The notes: a model not told the origin generated them from the letters alone. A DNA stretch of 36,563 nt from Sphingobacteriales bacterium (GCA_015655115.1 JAATFQ010000057.1:1-36563), one strand, 5' to 3'. Positions 26,859 through 35,638 are shown, counted from the stretch's first letter. A program made the numbers and translations.

Positions 26859-27728
26859 TTATTCAAATATTACGGCTGCCCCCAACAGTGCTGCATGTTC
26901 GCCGAGGACACCCAGGCTAATCGATTCTATAGGCAGAGTTTCTCTGAGGGCAGGAAGAAAATAGGGGGAGGCGTTGGCGATATTGCCGCAGATGATCAAT
27001 TTTTCGGGGTATTTTGTTTTGATTACCTGTTCCAGAAAATGAGATAGATTGATGGAAAATTCGTCAAAAATACTAAGGGAAGTCTTACATTTAGCAGCCA
27101 GAGCAGCCAACTCACGAACGCCATCCGTTAATGTGAAACCGGACATTTCAAAATACCTGCGTAAAAACCAGCGACTAGAGAAGTAGTCGTCGGCAATACT
27201 GTCTTTAAAAGGCAGGCTTCCTAAATTAAGATCCTTAGTAACACTATTTTGAAAAATTGCTGCACCGAAGCCCGTGCCCAGCGTAATTCCTAAAACAGAT
27301 TGAGCGCCTTCACCAGCACCAGCGAATGATTCACCGGCGATAGCTGATTCTGCGTCATTCCTGAATATAATTCTGGAGGCGTCGAGTGCCAGGCTTTCAG
27401 CAAGGTAACCACGTATATTTAGGCCATATAGTGATTCATATTTATGTCGCCCGGTAATGTAGGATATCCCATTCTCATAGTCGAAGGGACCAGGCATGGC
27501 AATGGCAAGTGCTGATACTGCTAATGGTGATTTAGCGGCGCTCATCATAAGGGTTTCACTCCAGACTGATAAGATGGATCCGGATGTGCCCTTACTGTGG
27601 ACTTTTGCTCTTGTGACAGTGTCGGCAATAATAGCATGGTGTGTAAGATCATAGACCGCTGTCGTAATATGCGATCCGCCAATATCCGCGGTAAGAATAA
27701 AGGGTGATAACTGTTTATGTGCTCTCAT
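26859..27728 (-). CDS. ROK-family sugar kinase
   Basis: Predicted cytoplasmic sugar kinase of 289 residues, ROK (repressor/ORF/kinase) fold. It shows the N-terminal phosphate-binding DIGGSHITTAVYDL, the catalytic-Asp region FRNDAESAIAGESFAGAG, the glycine-rich GITLGTGFGAA and a C-terminal LGEHAALLGAAV. It has no helix-turn-helix, so it is a kinase rather than a repressor. The zinc motif CxCGxxGCxE usual after the GTG loop is missing: the equivalent stretch (LNLGSLPFKDSIADDY) has no cysteines. It heads the leftward operon, which ends with an alpha-mannosidase, so phosphorylation of mannose is a reasonable but unproven assignment. Confidence 0.85.
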   Translation of the reverse strand: MRAHKQLSPFILTADIGGSHITTAVYDLTHHAIIADTVTRAKVHSKGTSGSILSVWSETLMMSAAKSPLAVSALAIAMPGPFDYENGISYITGRHKYESLYGLNIRGYLAESLALDASRIIFRNDAESAIAGESFAGAGEGAQSVLGITLGTGFGAAIFQNSVTKDLNLGSLPFKDSIADDYFSSRWFLRRYFEMSGFTLTDGVRELAALAAKCKTSLSIFDEFSINLSHFLEQVIKTKYPEKLIICGNIANASPYFLPALRETLPIESISLGVLGEHAALLGAAVIFE

Positions 27729-28032
27729 AACAATAATTTATATTCGGTTCATTTATTAAATGTGTAATACCATCAGAATGGCTGAAGATCTGACTGATTT
27801 CGATCAAATTGATGGATGTTTACTTCGTCAAATATGAATGACGAGCATTAACAAATGCATTAACAATCCATTAACGGGCTGAAAATGATACCATTTTATA
27901 TCAATTCTCAGTACCTGTCTGGGTATTTTACCTTTTAGCAGACTGCTGAAATTGGCAGGCTAAACTATACCTGCAAATTTATATATTCGCAAAGCCAGCA
28001 AACATGTTGCATACAACCAGCAAGTATTTACT
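27729..28032. promoter_or_regulatory. Divergent control region between ROK operon and transmembrane regulator
   Basis: This 304-bp gene-free stretch lies between divergently read genes and must hold both promoters. It contains CATTAAC three times in direct orientation (27846, 27858, 27869; spacing 12 and 11). It also contains the palindrome ATCAAATTGAT (27803-27813) and the inverted pair TCGTCA (27825-27830) / TGACGA (27839-27844). On the - strand, cATATTTG and TcAATTTG resemble the Bacteroidota -7 element TAnnTTTG with one mismatch each, but correctly spaced -33 partners are not clear. The repeats are good candidates for activator sites. Confidence 0.6.
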
Positions 28033-30627
28033 ATGAGACTATTATTGCCTTACCTCCTTGTGATCCTTTCAGTGTTTTTTGAACCTCAAGTTTGTAAAGC
28101 ACAGTCGTTTGGGTTGCAGTTTGCAAGCAGTGAAGTTGTACAGGAAGCACGGACCGGACTGAATTTAATAGTAGGGGAGCCGATTAGCTTCAGCCAGGAT
28201 TTTAATATCAGTTTCGATTTAGCCTTTTGTCGGGATCAGGATGAATATTTTGGATATATACTGCGGCTGGTAACAGAAAAAAATGAGCATATTGATTTAA
28301 TTTACGATAACAATCCGCAAACAAAGAATCATTTAAAGCTCGTTGTTGAAGAAAAGGATGTTGAATTCCCATATCCATTCGACAAAGGAACCTATTTTGA
28401 AAAGTGGGCCAAAATTGTGCTTATTTATTCAGTCAGGAATAACTGCCTGACACTAAAAGTGGGTAAGCAATCTCACGTTATTCATCTTAAAAGGCCCTTA
28501 AATTTGTTTTGGAAGGTGCTATTTGGTGCAAATGAAATACCGACGGTTAAGACAACTGATGTTCCACCTATGCAATTACGTGATGTCGAAGTAGCAAAGG
28601 ACCTGAAGCTCACCTACAAATGGCCATTAAATGAACAAGGTGGTTCTGCAGTTGCTGAAATAATTACCGGTAAGGAAGGCAGCGTATCGAACCCTATCTG
28701 GGTAAGGCAAATGCATACCAATTGGACATCAATCAAACAATTCAATTTAAAAGGCCCTGCCAGTGTCGCTTTTGATGCTAATAACGATGTAATATATATT
28801 ATTGGGAGAGATTCTTTATACAGCTTAGCTGGCAAGAAGAAATTTTCAACGGCACTGCCTTATCGTTCAGGCCCATTCAACCTGATGAGAGGAAATCAAT
28901 CTTACTATGAGTCCGGATCTGACAGGCTCTACAATATTTATATTGATCAAGCTACTTTTTCTGTTTTTAACTTTCAGGATCGCAGCTGGGACAAAGCTGC
29001 AAAACCAGTCAACAGGCTGACAGACTTCTGGCACTTTAACAAATATTTTTCACCGGTCGAGCATGTTTTTTATTTATTCGGAGGATACGGGCACTTTAGT
29101 TATAAAGGGATGATCAGGCGTTACGATCCTGTTTCGAAGACCTTGTCTATCATTAAACCGTCTGCGGGTTCTTATGTTCCCCGATATCTGGCAGCACTGG
29201 GCGGAACGGAAAATGGCGCTTATATATTGGGTGGTTATGGAAGTCCCACAGGAAAGCAGATCTTAAATCCACGGGCCTTATATGACTTGTTATATTTCGA
29301 TGTCAGAACGAAATCAATCAGGAAAATTTATGAATTTAACAACACCGCTGAGGACATGGTTTTTGCAAATTCACTGATTGTAGATGAGAAGAACGACACG
29401 TACTATGGTCTGGTATATCCTAACACTACCTTTAAATCGAGGCTTCGCCTGGTGAGAGGATCCCTGAGTAAGGCCAGATGGACCTCTCTGGCTAATGAAA
29501 TACCCTATTCATTTCAAGATACAAAGTCTTTTTCAGACTTATTTTACAGTAAAAAATCACGGAGATTTTTCGCTGTAACAATTTTTACAGATGAGGCCGA
29601 TATCAGTACCGTTTCAATATATTCGCTGGCAGCGCCCCCTTTAGCTGCAGAGCAAGTGCAGTCAAAAGCCGGGCGGCGTATCAGCGTTATTGCAATTTTA
29701 ATTGGAATTTCAGCCGTAATACTACTTGTTGCTTACTCAGTTTTTAAAAACCGTAAGCGCCTGGATAAAAAGCATGCAGCAGGTATAATTGAGTCTGCGG
29801 AATTAACCACCGTGAATGCGGAGGATACTGCGCTGACGGAGCCAGGAATGCCAATTGAATTTGAAGCGGCCCCAATTGAGCACTTAGATTTCAAACCATA
29901 TAAAAATGTAAGTGCTATTTATTTATTCGGCGACTTCCAGATGTTCGACAACGAAGGAAATGATATCACCAGACATTTTACTCCTTTAGTCAGGGAGCTG
30001 TTTCTTGTTGTTCTCCTATATACCTTTCAATGGGACACCGGTATCAGCTCTGACAAATTAAAAGAGCTGTTGTGGTCAGATAAATCCAGTGATAGTGCCC
30101 GTAACAACCGGGCGGTAAATATCGCTAAGCTCAAGAGTATATTGAGTAGAATCCCTGGTTGTGAAATTTCGCGGGAGTCCGGAACATGGCAAATTTTAAC
30201 CGACAGCACTAAGGTAAGGGTTGATTATTATGATTACCTGATGCTGGTCAGGAATAAGAAAGGCGTTGACAAGAAAAAAATTGAGCAGCTTGCCGAAATA
30301 ACAAAGCGGGGAAATATCCTCAGCACTTCCGATTATGAGTGGCTCGACGCGATAAAATCGGATATATCCAATGAAATAATAGATACCTATTTACACTATG
30401 CCAATGCTACTCCGGTTGCAAACGACCCTGAGTTCTTAGTTAAACTTGCGGGATATATTTTTAAGATCGATTCCGTAAATGAGGAGGCGATGGTGTTAAA
30501 ATGTAAAGCACTGGTGCATCTGGGAAAACATTCGCTGGCTAAAACAACTTTTGGTACTTTCTGCCGGGAATATCGCTTGATATATGATGTAGATTTTAAC
30601 CGTGATTTTCAGCAAATTCTAGAATAA
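28033..30627 (+). CDS. Membrane-spanning one-component regulator: LamG-like and Kelch periplasmic sensor fused to SARP-like DNA-binding domain
   Basis: 864-residue fusion. Signal peptide 1-24 (LLPYLLVILSVFFEPQVCKA). A concanavalin A/LamG-like domain covers about 25-205 (YFGYILRLVTEKNEHIDLIY). Kelch/galactose-oxidase-like repeats cover about 215-540 (VFYLFGGYGHFSYKG, GAYILGGYGSPTGKQ). One membrane helix lies at about 551-571 (ISVIAILIGISAVILLVAYS), followed by basic KNRKRLDKKH. A cytoplasmic winged helix of the OmpR/SARP kind covers about 626-720 (VRELFLVVLLYTFQWDTGIS, then SDKLKELLWSDK), with a helical, BTAD/TPR-like tail to 864. There is no kinase, receiver or sigma-binding domain, so signal and DNA binding reside in one chain. 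I infer that it senses a glycan in the periplasm and activates the divergent SusC3/GH92 operon. The architecture is read from sequence; the target is inference. Confidence 0.8.
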   Translation: MRLLLPYLLVILSVFFEPQVCKAQSFGLQFASSEVVQEARTGLNLIVGEPISFSQDFNISFDLAFCRDQDEYFGYILRLVTEKNEHIDLIYDNNPQTKNHLKLVVEEKDVEFPYPFDKGTYFEKWAKIVLIYSVRNNCLTLKVGKQSHVIHLKRPLNLFWKVLFGANEIPTVKTTDVPPMQLRDVEVAKDLKLTYKWPLNEQGGSAVAEIITGKEGSVSNPIWVRQMHTNWTSIKQFNLKGPASVAFDANNDVIYIIGRDSLYSLAGKKKFSTALPYRSGPFNLMRGNQSYYESGSDRLYNIYIDQATFSVFNFQDRSWDKAAKPVNRLTDFWHFNKYFSPVEHVFYLFGGYGHFSYKGMIRRYDPVSKTLSIIKPSAGSYVPRYLAALGGTENGAYILGGYGSPTGKQILNPRALYDLLYFDVRTKSIRKIYEFNNTAEDMVFANSLIVDEKNDTYYGLVYPNTTFKSRLRLVRGSLSKARWTSLANEIPYSFQDTKSFSDLFYSKKSRRFFAVTIFTDEADISTVSIYSLAAPPLAAEQVQSKAGRRISVIAILIGISAVILLVAYSVFKNRKRLDKKHAAGIIESAELTTVNAEDTALTEPGMPIEFEAAPIEHLDFKPYKNVSAIYLFGDFQMFDNEGNDITRHFTPLVRELFLVVLLYTFQWDTGISSDKLKELLWSDKSSDSARNNRAVNIAKLKSILSRIPGCEISRESGTWQILTDSTKVRVDYYDYLMLVRNKKGVDKKKIEQLAEITKRGNILSTSDYEWLDAIKSDISNEIIDTYLHYANATPVANDPEFLVKLAGYIFKIDSVNEEAMVLKCKALVHLGKHSLAKTTFGTFCREYRLIYDVDFNRDFQQILE

Positions 30628-30641
30628 CGGTGAGGATGTGA

Positions 30642-31367
30642 TTAGGTGTTGGGTGAGATTGATCCCTGTGAATATACAGTGATGAAATCATTTTTATAAA
30701 ACTCACCCAGAGGTAGTTCATTCCCACTCAGGTAAACTGTGTTGTGATCATACGATTCTATGAAATTTTTGTTCACCACATAAGATTTACTGATCCGTAA
30801 AAACATTTCCTGAGGGGTTTTTTGGTGGAAAGTTTTTAAGTTCATTGCAGTAATCAGCTTCTGATTGGCCATATGAATTACCACATAATCTTTTAGGCCC
30901 TCTATAAACTCAATGTCCTCAAATTTGATCTTATGAAATCTTCTGTTTGATTTAATCAGGAGAAAGTCTTTCGTATTACCTTCAATTGTGTTTTTCTCGG
31001 TATCGTTGGAAAGCATGTTCTTATATGCTTCGGCTTTGTTAATCGCTTTGGCAAGTCTAAGTTTGTCGATAGGTTTTAGCAAATAGTCAATAGCATCCAG
31101 TTCATAGCTTTTTAAAGCATACTGGGGGTAAGCAGTAGTGAAGATGATAAGTATTGATCCTGGTAATTGGGTTGCAAATTCAATACCACTGACCATAGGC
31201 ATCTCAATGTCAAGAAAAATAAGATCGACAACATTCGAGCTTAAGAAATTAAGCGCTGCACGTGCATTGGAAAATTCACCCAAAATTTCAAGGGTAGACA
31301 CCTCCTGGATGAGCGCCCGCATTTCCGTCCTGGCTAACGGTTCGTCATCTATAATAATGCAATTCAT
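30642..31367 (-). CDS. LytTR-family response regulator
   Basis: Two-component response regulator of 241 residues. The start at 31367 is fixed by the ATGA overlap with the kinase stop; a longer upstream frame from 31424 lies inside the kinase gene. The receiver domain covers about 1-118, with acidic pocket IIDDEPLA, phosphoacceptor in LIFLDIEMP, and conserved Thr and Lys in FTTAY and LLKPI. The LytTR DNA-binding domain covers about 133-235 (FLLIKSNRRFHKIKFEDIEF, GLKDYVVIHM, FLRISKSYVVN). It is cotranscribed with the kinase at 31364. Its tail ends 14 bp from the convergent regulator gene. Possible targets include the divergent gene at 32531. Confidence 0.93.
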   Translation of the reverse strand: MNCIIIDDEPLARTEMRALIQEVSTLEILGEFSNARAALNFLSSNVVDLIFLDIEMPMVSGIEFATQLPGSILIIFTTAYPQYALKSYELDAIDYLLKPIDKLRLAKAINKAEAYKNMLSNDTEKNTIEGNTKDFLLIKSNRRFHKIKFEDIEFIEGLKDYVVIHMANQKLITAMNLKTFHQKTPQEMFLRISKSYVVNKNFIESYDHNTVYLSGNELPLGEFYKNDFITVYSQGSISPNT

Positions 31368-32440
31368 AATGGCAAGGTTAGTGTAACTGAGAATTGATTT
31401 GCTGTGGAAGCAACAGTCAGGCAATAGGATTCCCCGTACAGCAGTGTAAGCCTTCGCCTGATATTGGGCAGCCCTAATCCGCTATTTTTCAGATCGGATG
31501 ATATATAATCAGGGTCTTTTGAGTTTACGCATAAAAAATGAAGCTGATCTTCTATAACAGCGATTTTCAGGCGGATATAAGAATCGCTATCGCTGATACT
31601 CACACTATGTTTTACCGCATTTTCTACAAATGTTGTAAATATATTGGGGGGTATATAAATGCCATTTAATATCCCTAACGGCTCTGGCGCATTAATCTCA
31701 ACGGACAAATGGTCTCGTCTGAGCATTTCCAGACTGAGGAAATTGGATAAAAAGGTAATCTCAGATCTCAACAGCGTTTTCTCTTCATTATTTTCATAAA
31801 TCTGATAACGAAGGAATTCAGAAAACTTCATGATCACAAGCGTGGCCTTCTCCGGATCAGTACGTACCAGGGCTTTTATACCATTCAGCATGTTGAAAAG
31901 AAAGTGAGGATTAATTTGATTTTTTAACTCATTGAGCTCCATAGTCAGGGCGCTGTTTTTCAACTCGGCAATTCGTCCGTTGTCCCTGATCCAGCGTTGA
32001 AACAATTTAATCATCGTAGTCACCAGGATAATAGGTACCAGAATAATAAATCCTTCATACATCCCTCTGTCTTGTTCATTATGATGGTGTTTCTTTAATA
32101 TTTGTATCGAGGAAGGATAGGTATCCAATAAACCAGCCATGAGCTCCAGACATACAAACACTACCAATGAGAGAAGGGCCAGGTACAGCAGATATCTTCC
32201 TTTAAAAAAAAAGAGCGGAACCAACAGAAACATATTGATATAACACATGGAGATTAATCCGACAAAAACACATATAAACCTATAATATTTGTAAGCTCCG
32301 TAATAGTCATCCTGCCAATTGGAATAAAAAATCACTGCCAGGGTAGCCAGTAAAAGTACGGCGTGCCGTAAAATCCTATGCCGGTCCTCCACAATAAATT
32401 GTAAAAGTTTTGTATTCTCTAGCCCCTGGTCCGTTTTCAT
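31364..32440 (-). CDS. LytS/YpdA-type sensor histidine kinase
   Basis: Inner-membrane sensor kinase of 358 residues. About four membrane helices lie between residues 25 and 170 (ILRHAVLLLATLAVIFYS, FICVFVGLISMCYINMFLLV, YLLYLALLSLVVFVCLEL, FIILVPIILVTTMIKLF). The short His_kinase box ELKNQINPHFLFNMLN follows, with phospho-His in NPHF. A HATPase_c domain (IFTTFVENAVKHS; GLGLPNIRRRLTLLYG) completes it. It has no sizeable periplasmic domain, so the signal may be membrane- or turgor-linked. The stop TGA overlaps the response regulator ATG. The divergent gap to 32531 is 90 bp. Confidence 0.93.
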   Translation of the reverse strand: MKTDQGLENTKLLQFIVEDRHRILRHAVLLLATLAVIFYSNWQDDYYGAYKYYRFICVFVGLISMCYINMFLLVPLFFFKGRYLLYLALLSLVVFVCLELMAGLLDTYPSSIQILKKHHHNEQDRGMYEGFIILVPIILVTTMIKLFQRWIRDNGRIAELKNSALTMELNELKNQINPHFLFNMLNGIKALVRTDPEKATLVIMKFSEFLRYQIYENNEEKTLLRSEITFLSNFLSLEMLRRDHLSVEINAPEPLGILNGIYIPPNIFTTFVENAVKHSVSISDSDSYIRLKIAVIEDQLHFLCVNSKDPDYISSDLKNSGLGLPNIRRRLTLLYGESYCLTVASTANQFSVTLTLPL

Positions 32441-32530
32441 TTCAGTGTTTACTTATTCATAAAGATAGAACTATCCCAAGTCTGTATTGGCAAAATTATA
32501 CTAAACAGGCCTTTTCATATACAAAAAAAA

Positions 32531-33085
32531 ATGCCGGATCAATTTAGTATAATAACTAAGGGCTTTGGTCTAAAAACAAAAATATGCATTTGGATTATGT
32601 ATTTCTTTGCATCGTGTACTAAACGGCATATTATGAAATTTAAGGACAGACTTCAGGAACTTGCAGGCCAAATTATTGATGATCCTATACTAACCGACAA
32701 GCAACAAGAGGAAAGGATTATCCAGGCAATTGACTTATGTCACTTTATCCAGTGTTACAATTCATCGTTAAAAGTCATTGATTGTTTGCACCATAAGATC
32801 AACCTCGTGGAGGAAAAGGGCAATAAAAAGGGGATTTATTTCTGCGATCTAATGTACAACATCAAGTACAATTTTGACTCTGCCTTATATAATCCAATTC
32901 AGATCCAGTCTTTCAGAAGGCAATCTGAAGTAACGGAACTGTGGTTTGTGGTGGTTGAAGAAGGGGGGATGACCAACGACCTAAGGGACAGTAAAGAATT
33001 CATCCAGAGAAACAATGTGCCAGCAATTTATGACAGGGTTTTTCATTTCAATTTTACGCTATCTACAGTCAAAATCTTAAAATAA
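32531..33085 (+). CDS. Hypothetical protein, unrecognised family
   Basis: I do not recognise this 184-residue product. The long frame starts with a hydrophobic stretch (ICIWIMYFFASC) that could be a membrane anchor. ATG 32633 (MKFKDRLQELAGQIIDD) is an alternative start giving a soluble 150-residue protein, and I cannot decide between them. The body mixes charged helices (DKQQEERIIQAIDLCHFIQC) with a beta-like LWFVVVEEGGM segment. It is only 3 bp from the next gene, so the two are probably cotranscribed, and it is divergent from the LytS/LytTR genes, which may control it. Confidence 0.65.
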   Translation: MPDQFSIITKGFGLKTKICIWIMYFFASCTKRHIMKFKDRLQELAGQIIDDPILTDKQQEERIIQAIDLCHFIQCYNSSLKVIDCLHHKINLVEEKGNKKGIYFCDLMYNIKYNFDSALYNPIQIQSFRRQSEVTELWFVVVEEGGMTNDLRDSKEFIQRNNVPAIYDRVFHFNFTLSTVKILK

Positions 33086-33088
33086 ACT

Positions 33089-34114
33089 ATGAATATGATA
33101 AAAAGAACATTGGTGACATTAAGTATGCTCGCATTAACGGCGGAGTGTTTCGCCCAAAATACAGATAGCATTTCAAAAGCCAGGAGAGACAGTCTGAATT
33201 TACCAAAAAGGCTCGTTACAACGGTTGCTGACAAGTTTGCCATAACCCGTCCATTAAATATCGAATTTGCCCATGCTGCGCCATACAGCTATAAATCGGA
33301 AAGGGGCAACGATAAACTCCCTGATAGTAAAGTCACGAAGTTTGAACAGACTAAAGTGAGTGCCAATTTCAATTTTATAAAAAGAAAGACCTGGCTTCTG
33401 GGAGCGACATTGGGTTACAGGGGTACTTCAGCTGAGGCCGAAATTGTACAGCCTGGAGTGGCTGAGAATATTATTCTTAAGGAAGATTTTCATTATCTTT
33501 TTTCGGCAGTCAGTTTCACTTATTTTTCGACACTGTTCAAAAAGCGGACCTTCTATTCCTCAACTATTCTGGTAGATGGGAGTGACAAGCATTTTGAACG
33601 CGTAAAGGGAATATTTACCGGAACAATGCTTTTGAAGGCAAATCAAAAGACCAGAATGACAGTCGGAGTCATGCTCAATATTGATCCTAGTGCACAAACT
33701 CCGGTTATACCCACATTCTCTTATGAACATAAATTCAATAATGGCCTGATTGCAGATATCGTGCTGCCCAGAAGCATGTATCTTAGAAAATTTGTGCTGA
33801 AGAATAATGGAAGAGTGTCTTTGGGTATGGAACTCGATCAGACAACCTTTTACCTGTATAATTTAGAAGGTACCAACCAAAAGTATGAATATAGACAACT
33901 CGACATCAACCCTGGAATGGTCTATGAACATGCAATAGGCAAATACTTTATGCTGACTGCAAAGTCAGGAATGAAATTGACACCTAACGGCCGGCTTTTC
34001 AGGAAGGAGGATACCTTTGGAGATCCCCTTTATCAAACCAAACCAGATCCGACATTCTATTTCAATGTTGGTGTTTCATTTAACCCATTTTCTGTATTCG
34101 GAAAGAAACCTTAA
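33089..34114 (+). CDS. Predicted outer-membrane beta-barrel protein (DUF6268-like)
   Basis: Exported protein of 341 residues with signal peptide MIKRTLVTLSMLALTAECFA. The rest is rich in alternating-hydrophobic beta strands (TWLLGATLGYRGTSAEAEI, HYLFSAVSFTYFSTLF, RMTVGVMLNIDPSAQ, DPTFYFNVGVSFNPF), as expected for an outer-membrane barrel. It resembles the DUF6268-type barrels common in Bacteroidota; that name is from memory and moderate in certainty. The preceding hypothetical gene is 3 bp away, implying a two-gene operon. There is no evidence of ligand or transport role. Confidence 0.75.
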   Translation: MNMIKRTLVTLSMLALTAECFAQNTDSISKARRDSLNLPKRLVTTVADKFAITRPLNIEFAHAAPYSYKSERGNDKLPDSKVTKFEQTKVSANFNFIKRKTWLLGATLGYRGTSAEAEIVQPGVAENIILKEDFHYLFSAVSFTYFSTLFKKRTFYSSTILVDGSDKHFERVKGIFTGTMLLKANQKTRMTVGVMLNIDPSAQTPVIPTFSYEHKFNNGLIADIVLPRSMYLRKFVLKNNGRVSLGMELDQTTFYLYNLEGTNQKYEYRQLDINPGMVYEHAIGKYFMLTAKSGMKLTPNGRLFRKEDTFGDPLYQTKPDPTFYFNVGVSFNPFSVFGKKP

Positions 34115-34128
34115 TCATCTGATAACGA

Positions 34129-34203
34129 ATGGCTATTGTATCAGTTTTCAAAACAAATACTGAATACACTGCTGCTGCAATGGGAATCATTGAAGTAATG
34201 TAA
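34129..34203 (+). CDS. Possible 24-codon small ORF
   Basis: ATG at 34129 opens a 24-codon frame reading MAIVSVFKTNTEYTAAAMG and ending in IIEVM before TAA. The opening resembles the start of small metal-binding-like proteins, so it may be the remnant of a longer gene rather than a real one. It lies in the 186-bp gap between the barrel gene and the TolC-family gene, which otherwise shows nothing clear. Evidence is weak. Confidence 0.2.
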   Translation: MAIVSVFKTNTEYTAAAMGIIEVM

Positions 34204-34300
34204 GTCAGTGCTTTAGTTGATAGTGTTGTTTCGGGTCCTATCCGTAACGAATAGATCGGGCGATTACAATTTATAAAATTCAGGAAAGTAATAAGTTTAT

Positions 34301-35632
34301 ATGAGGAAAATGATCATAGTGTTATATCTGCTTTGCGCTTGTTTAAAGATCAGTGCACAAGATAACTGGACATTAAAAGAGTGTATTGACTACGGGCTGA
34401 AGAACAATCGGAATAATACCATTTTTGCCAATGAAAAACTAGCTGCACACGCTAAAGCAAAAGAAGCGCTGGCCGATTACCTTCCGCGTATTGGATTAAC
34501 AACGACATTGGATAATAATCTCAAATTGCAGCAGACCATCATTCCGGCGGGGATATTTAGTCAGAATGATATCAGGGTATCTCTTTCCAAGCAATATAGC
34601 TCCAATGCCACGGCGCAGGTAGATCAGGTAATTTATGATCAGGCGCTGCTCACAGGTATAAAAGCCAGCAAATACAATAGAAGACAGGCTGAACTCAACG
34701 AAGCACAGAGCAAGGAGACAATTATTTACAATATCAGTACTGCCTATTTCCAGATTTTTGTTTACCAGCAGCAGCTTGAACTTTTGCAGTTTAACAAAAA
34801 TACCTATGCGACACAGATAGAAATCTATAGTCTGCAGGTAAAACAGGGAACAATCTTACAAAAAGATATGGATAAGGTAAAGGTCGACTATAACAATACC
34901 ACTACTCAGATTCGCGTAGCGGAAAGCAATCTTGCTCTTGCCGGGAATCAATTGAAATATGAAATGGGCTATCCCATCTCTGCACCAATTTTGGTGACCA
35001 CCTACACTGAAACTTCGACGCCGAACTTAAACATTCAGGATAGTACAAAGGCTTTCTTAGTTTCTTCCCGTATTGATTACCGGCTCTCAGAACTTAATAT
35101 TAAAGTACTTGAGATCCAGGAAGCCAGGATTAAAGCAGAGGCTTTACCAAAGTTAAGTGGATACTTCCGTTATGGTGCGGTAGGATTTGGCGATAATCTG
35201 AAAGAGTCTTACCGGGAATTTTCACCCTTCTCTGCTGTAGGACTCAAACTAAGCATACCTATTTTTGACTTCTTTAAACGTAATGCGCAATCGCGACAGG
35301 CCCAAATTCAGAGGATTAACGCAGTGGAGAACCTTAAATTAGCCGAAGGGCGTTACGAGGTAGAATATGAGAATAACCGCACCAAATTACTGCAGGCGCA
35401 AGCCAACGTTGAAAATGATAAGCGAAATGTGGAATTGGCGGAGTCGGTATTGCGGGTGACAGACCTCCAATTCCAAAAGGGTATTACCAACCTAACGGAC
35501 TGGCTGAATACACAAAATTCACTTAAAGAGGCCCAAAATAGCTACTTAAGTTCCTTGTATAATTATTATATCGCCAGAATAGACCTTGAAAAAGCTGCCG
35601 GGACGTTGACAACCTTTTACAATTCACTTTAA
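34301..35632 (+). CDS. TolC-family outer-membrane efflux protein
   Basis: Outer-membrane channel component of a tripartite efflux or secretion pump, 443 residues, about the usual TolC length. It has a signal peptide ending near KISA/Q, the characteristic opening WTLKECIDYGLKNNRNN, and two long coiled-coil OEP repeats. These include ETIIYNISTAYFQIFVYQQQ and, later, KNAQSRQ-like helices (RNAQSRQAQIQRINAVENL) with the ending GITNLTDWLNTQNSLKEAQ. The downstream adaptor gene starts 7 bp after the stop, giving the common TolC-adaptor-(RND transporter) order. ATG 34310 (third codon after the first) is a possible alternative start. Confidence 0.92.
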   Translation: MRKMIIVLYLLCACLKISAQDNWTLKECIDYGLKNNRNNTIFANEKLAAHAKAKEALADYLPRIGLTTTLDNNLKLQQTIIPAGIFSQNDIRVSLSKQYSSNATAQVDQVIYDQALLTGIKASKYNRRQAELNEAQSKETIIYNISTAYFQIFVYQQQLELLQFNKNTYATQIEIYSLQVKQGTILQKDMDKVKVDYNNTTTQIRVAESNLALAGNQLKYEMGYPISAPILVTTYTETSTPNLNIQDSTKAFLVSSRIDYRLSELNIKVLEIQEARIKAEALPKLSGYFRYGAVGFGDNLKESYREFSPFSAVGLKLSIPIFDFFKRNAQSRQAQIQRINAVENLKLAEGRYEVEYENNRTKLLQAQANVENDKRNVELAESVLRVTDLQFQKGITNLTDWLNTQNSLKEAQNSYLSSLYNYYIARIDLEKAAGTLTTFYNSL

Positions 35633-35638
35633 AGTACG

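Noticed and set aside
28033..30627. Hybrid two-component sensor or simple galactose-oxidase-like enzyme
   Set aside because: There are no histidine kinase, receiver, AraC or Y_Y_Y/Reg_prop features. The membrane helix followed by a winged helix is not expected in a secreted oxidase.
31368..31424. Longer start for the LytTR response regulator
   Set aside because: The extension lies inside the kinase gene and precedes a receiver domain that begins canonically at MNCIIIDDEP; the ATGA overlap supports 31367.
34204..34300. Promoter or terminator for the TolC-family operon
   Set aside because: Only weak short complementarities (CTAT/ATAG) and no convincing Bacteroidota promoter elements could be seen.
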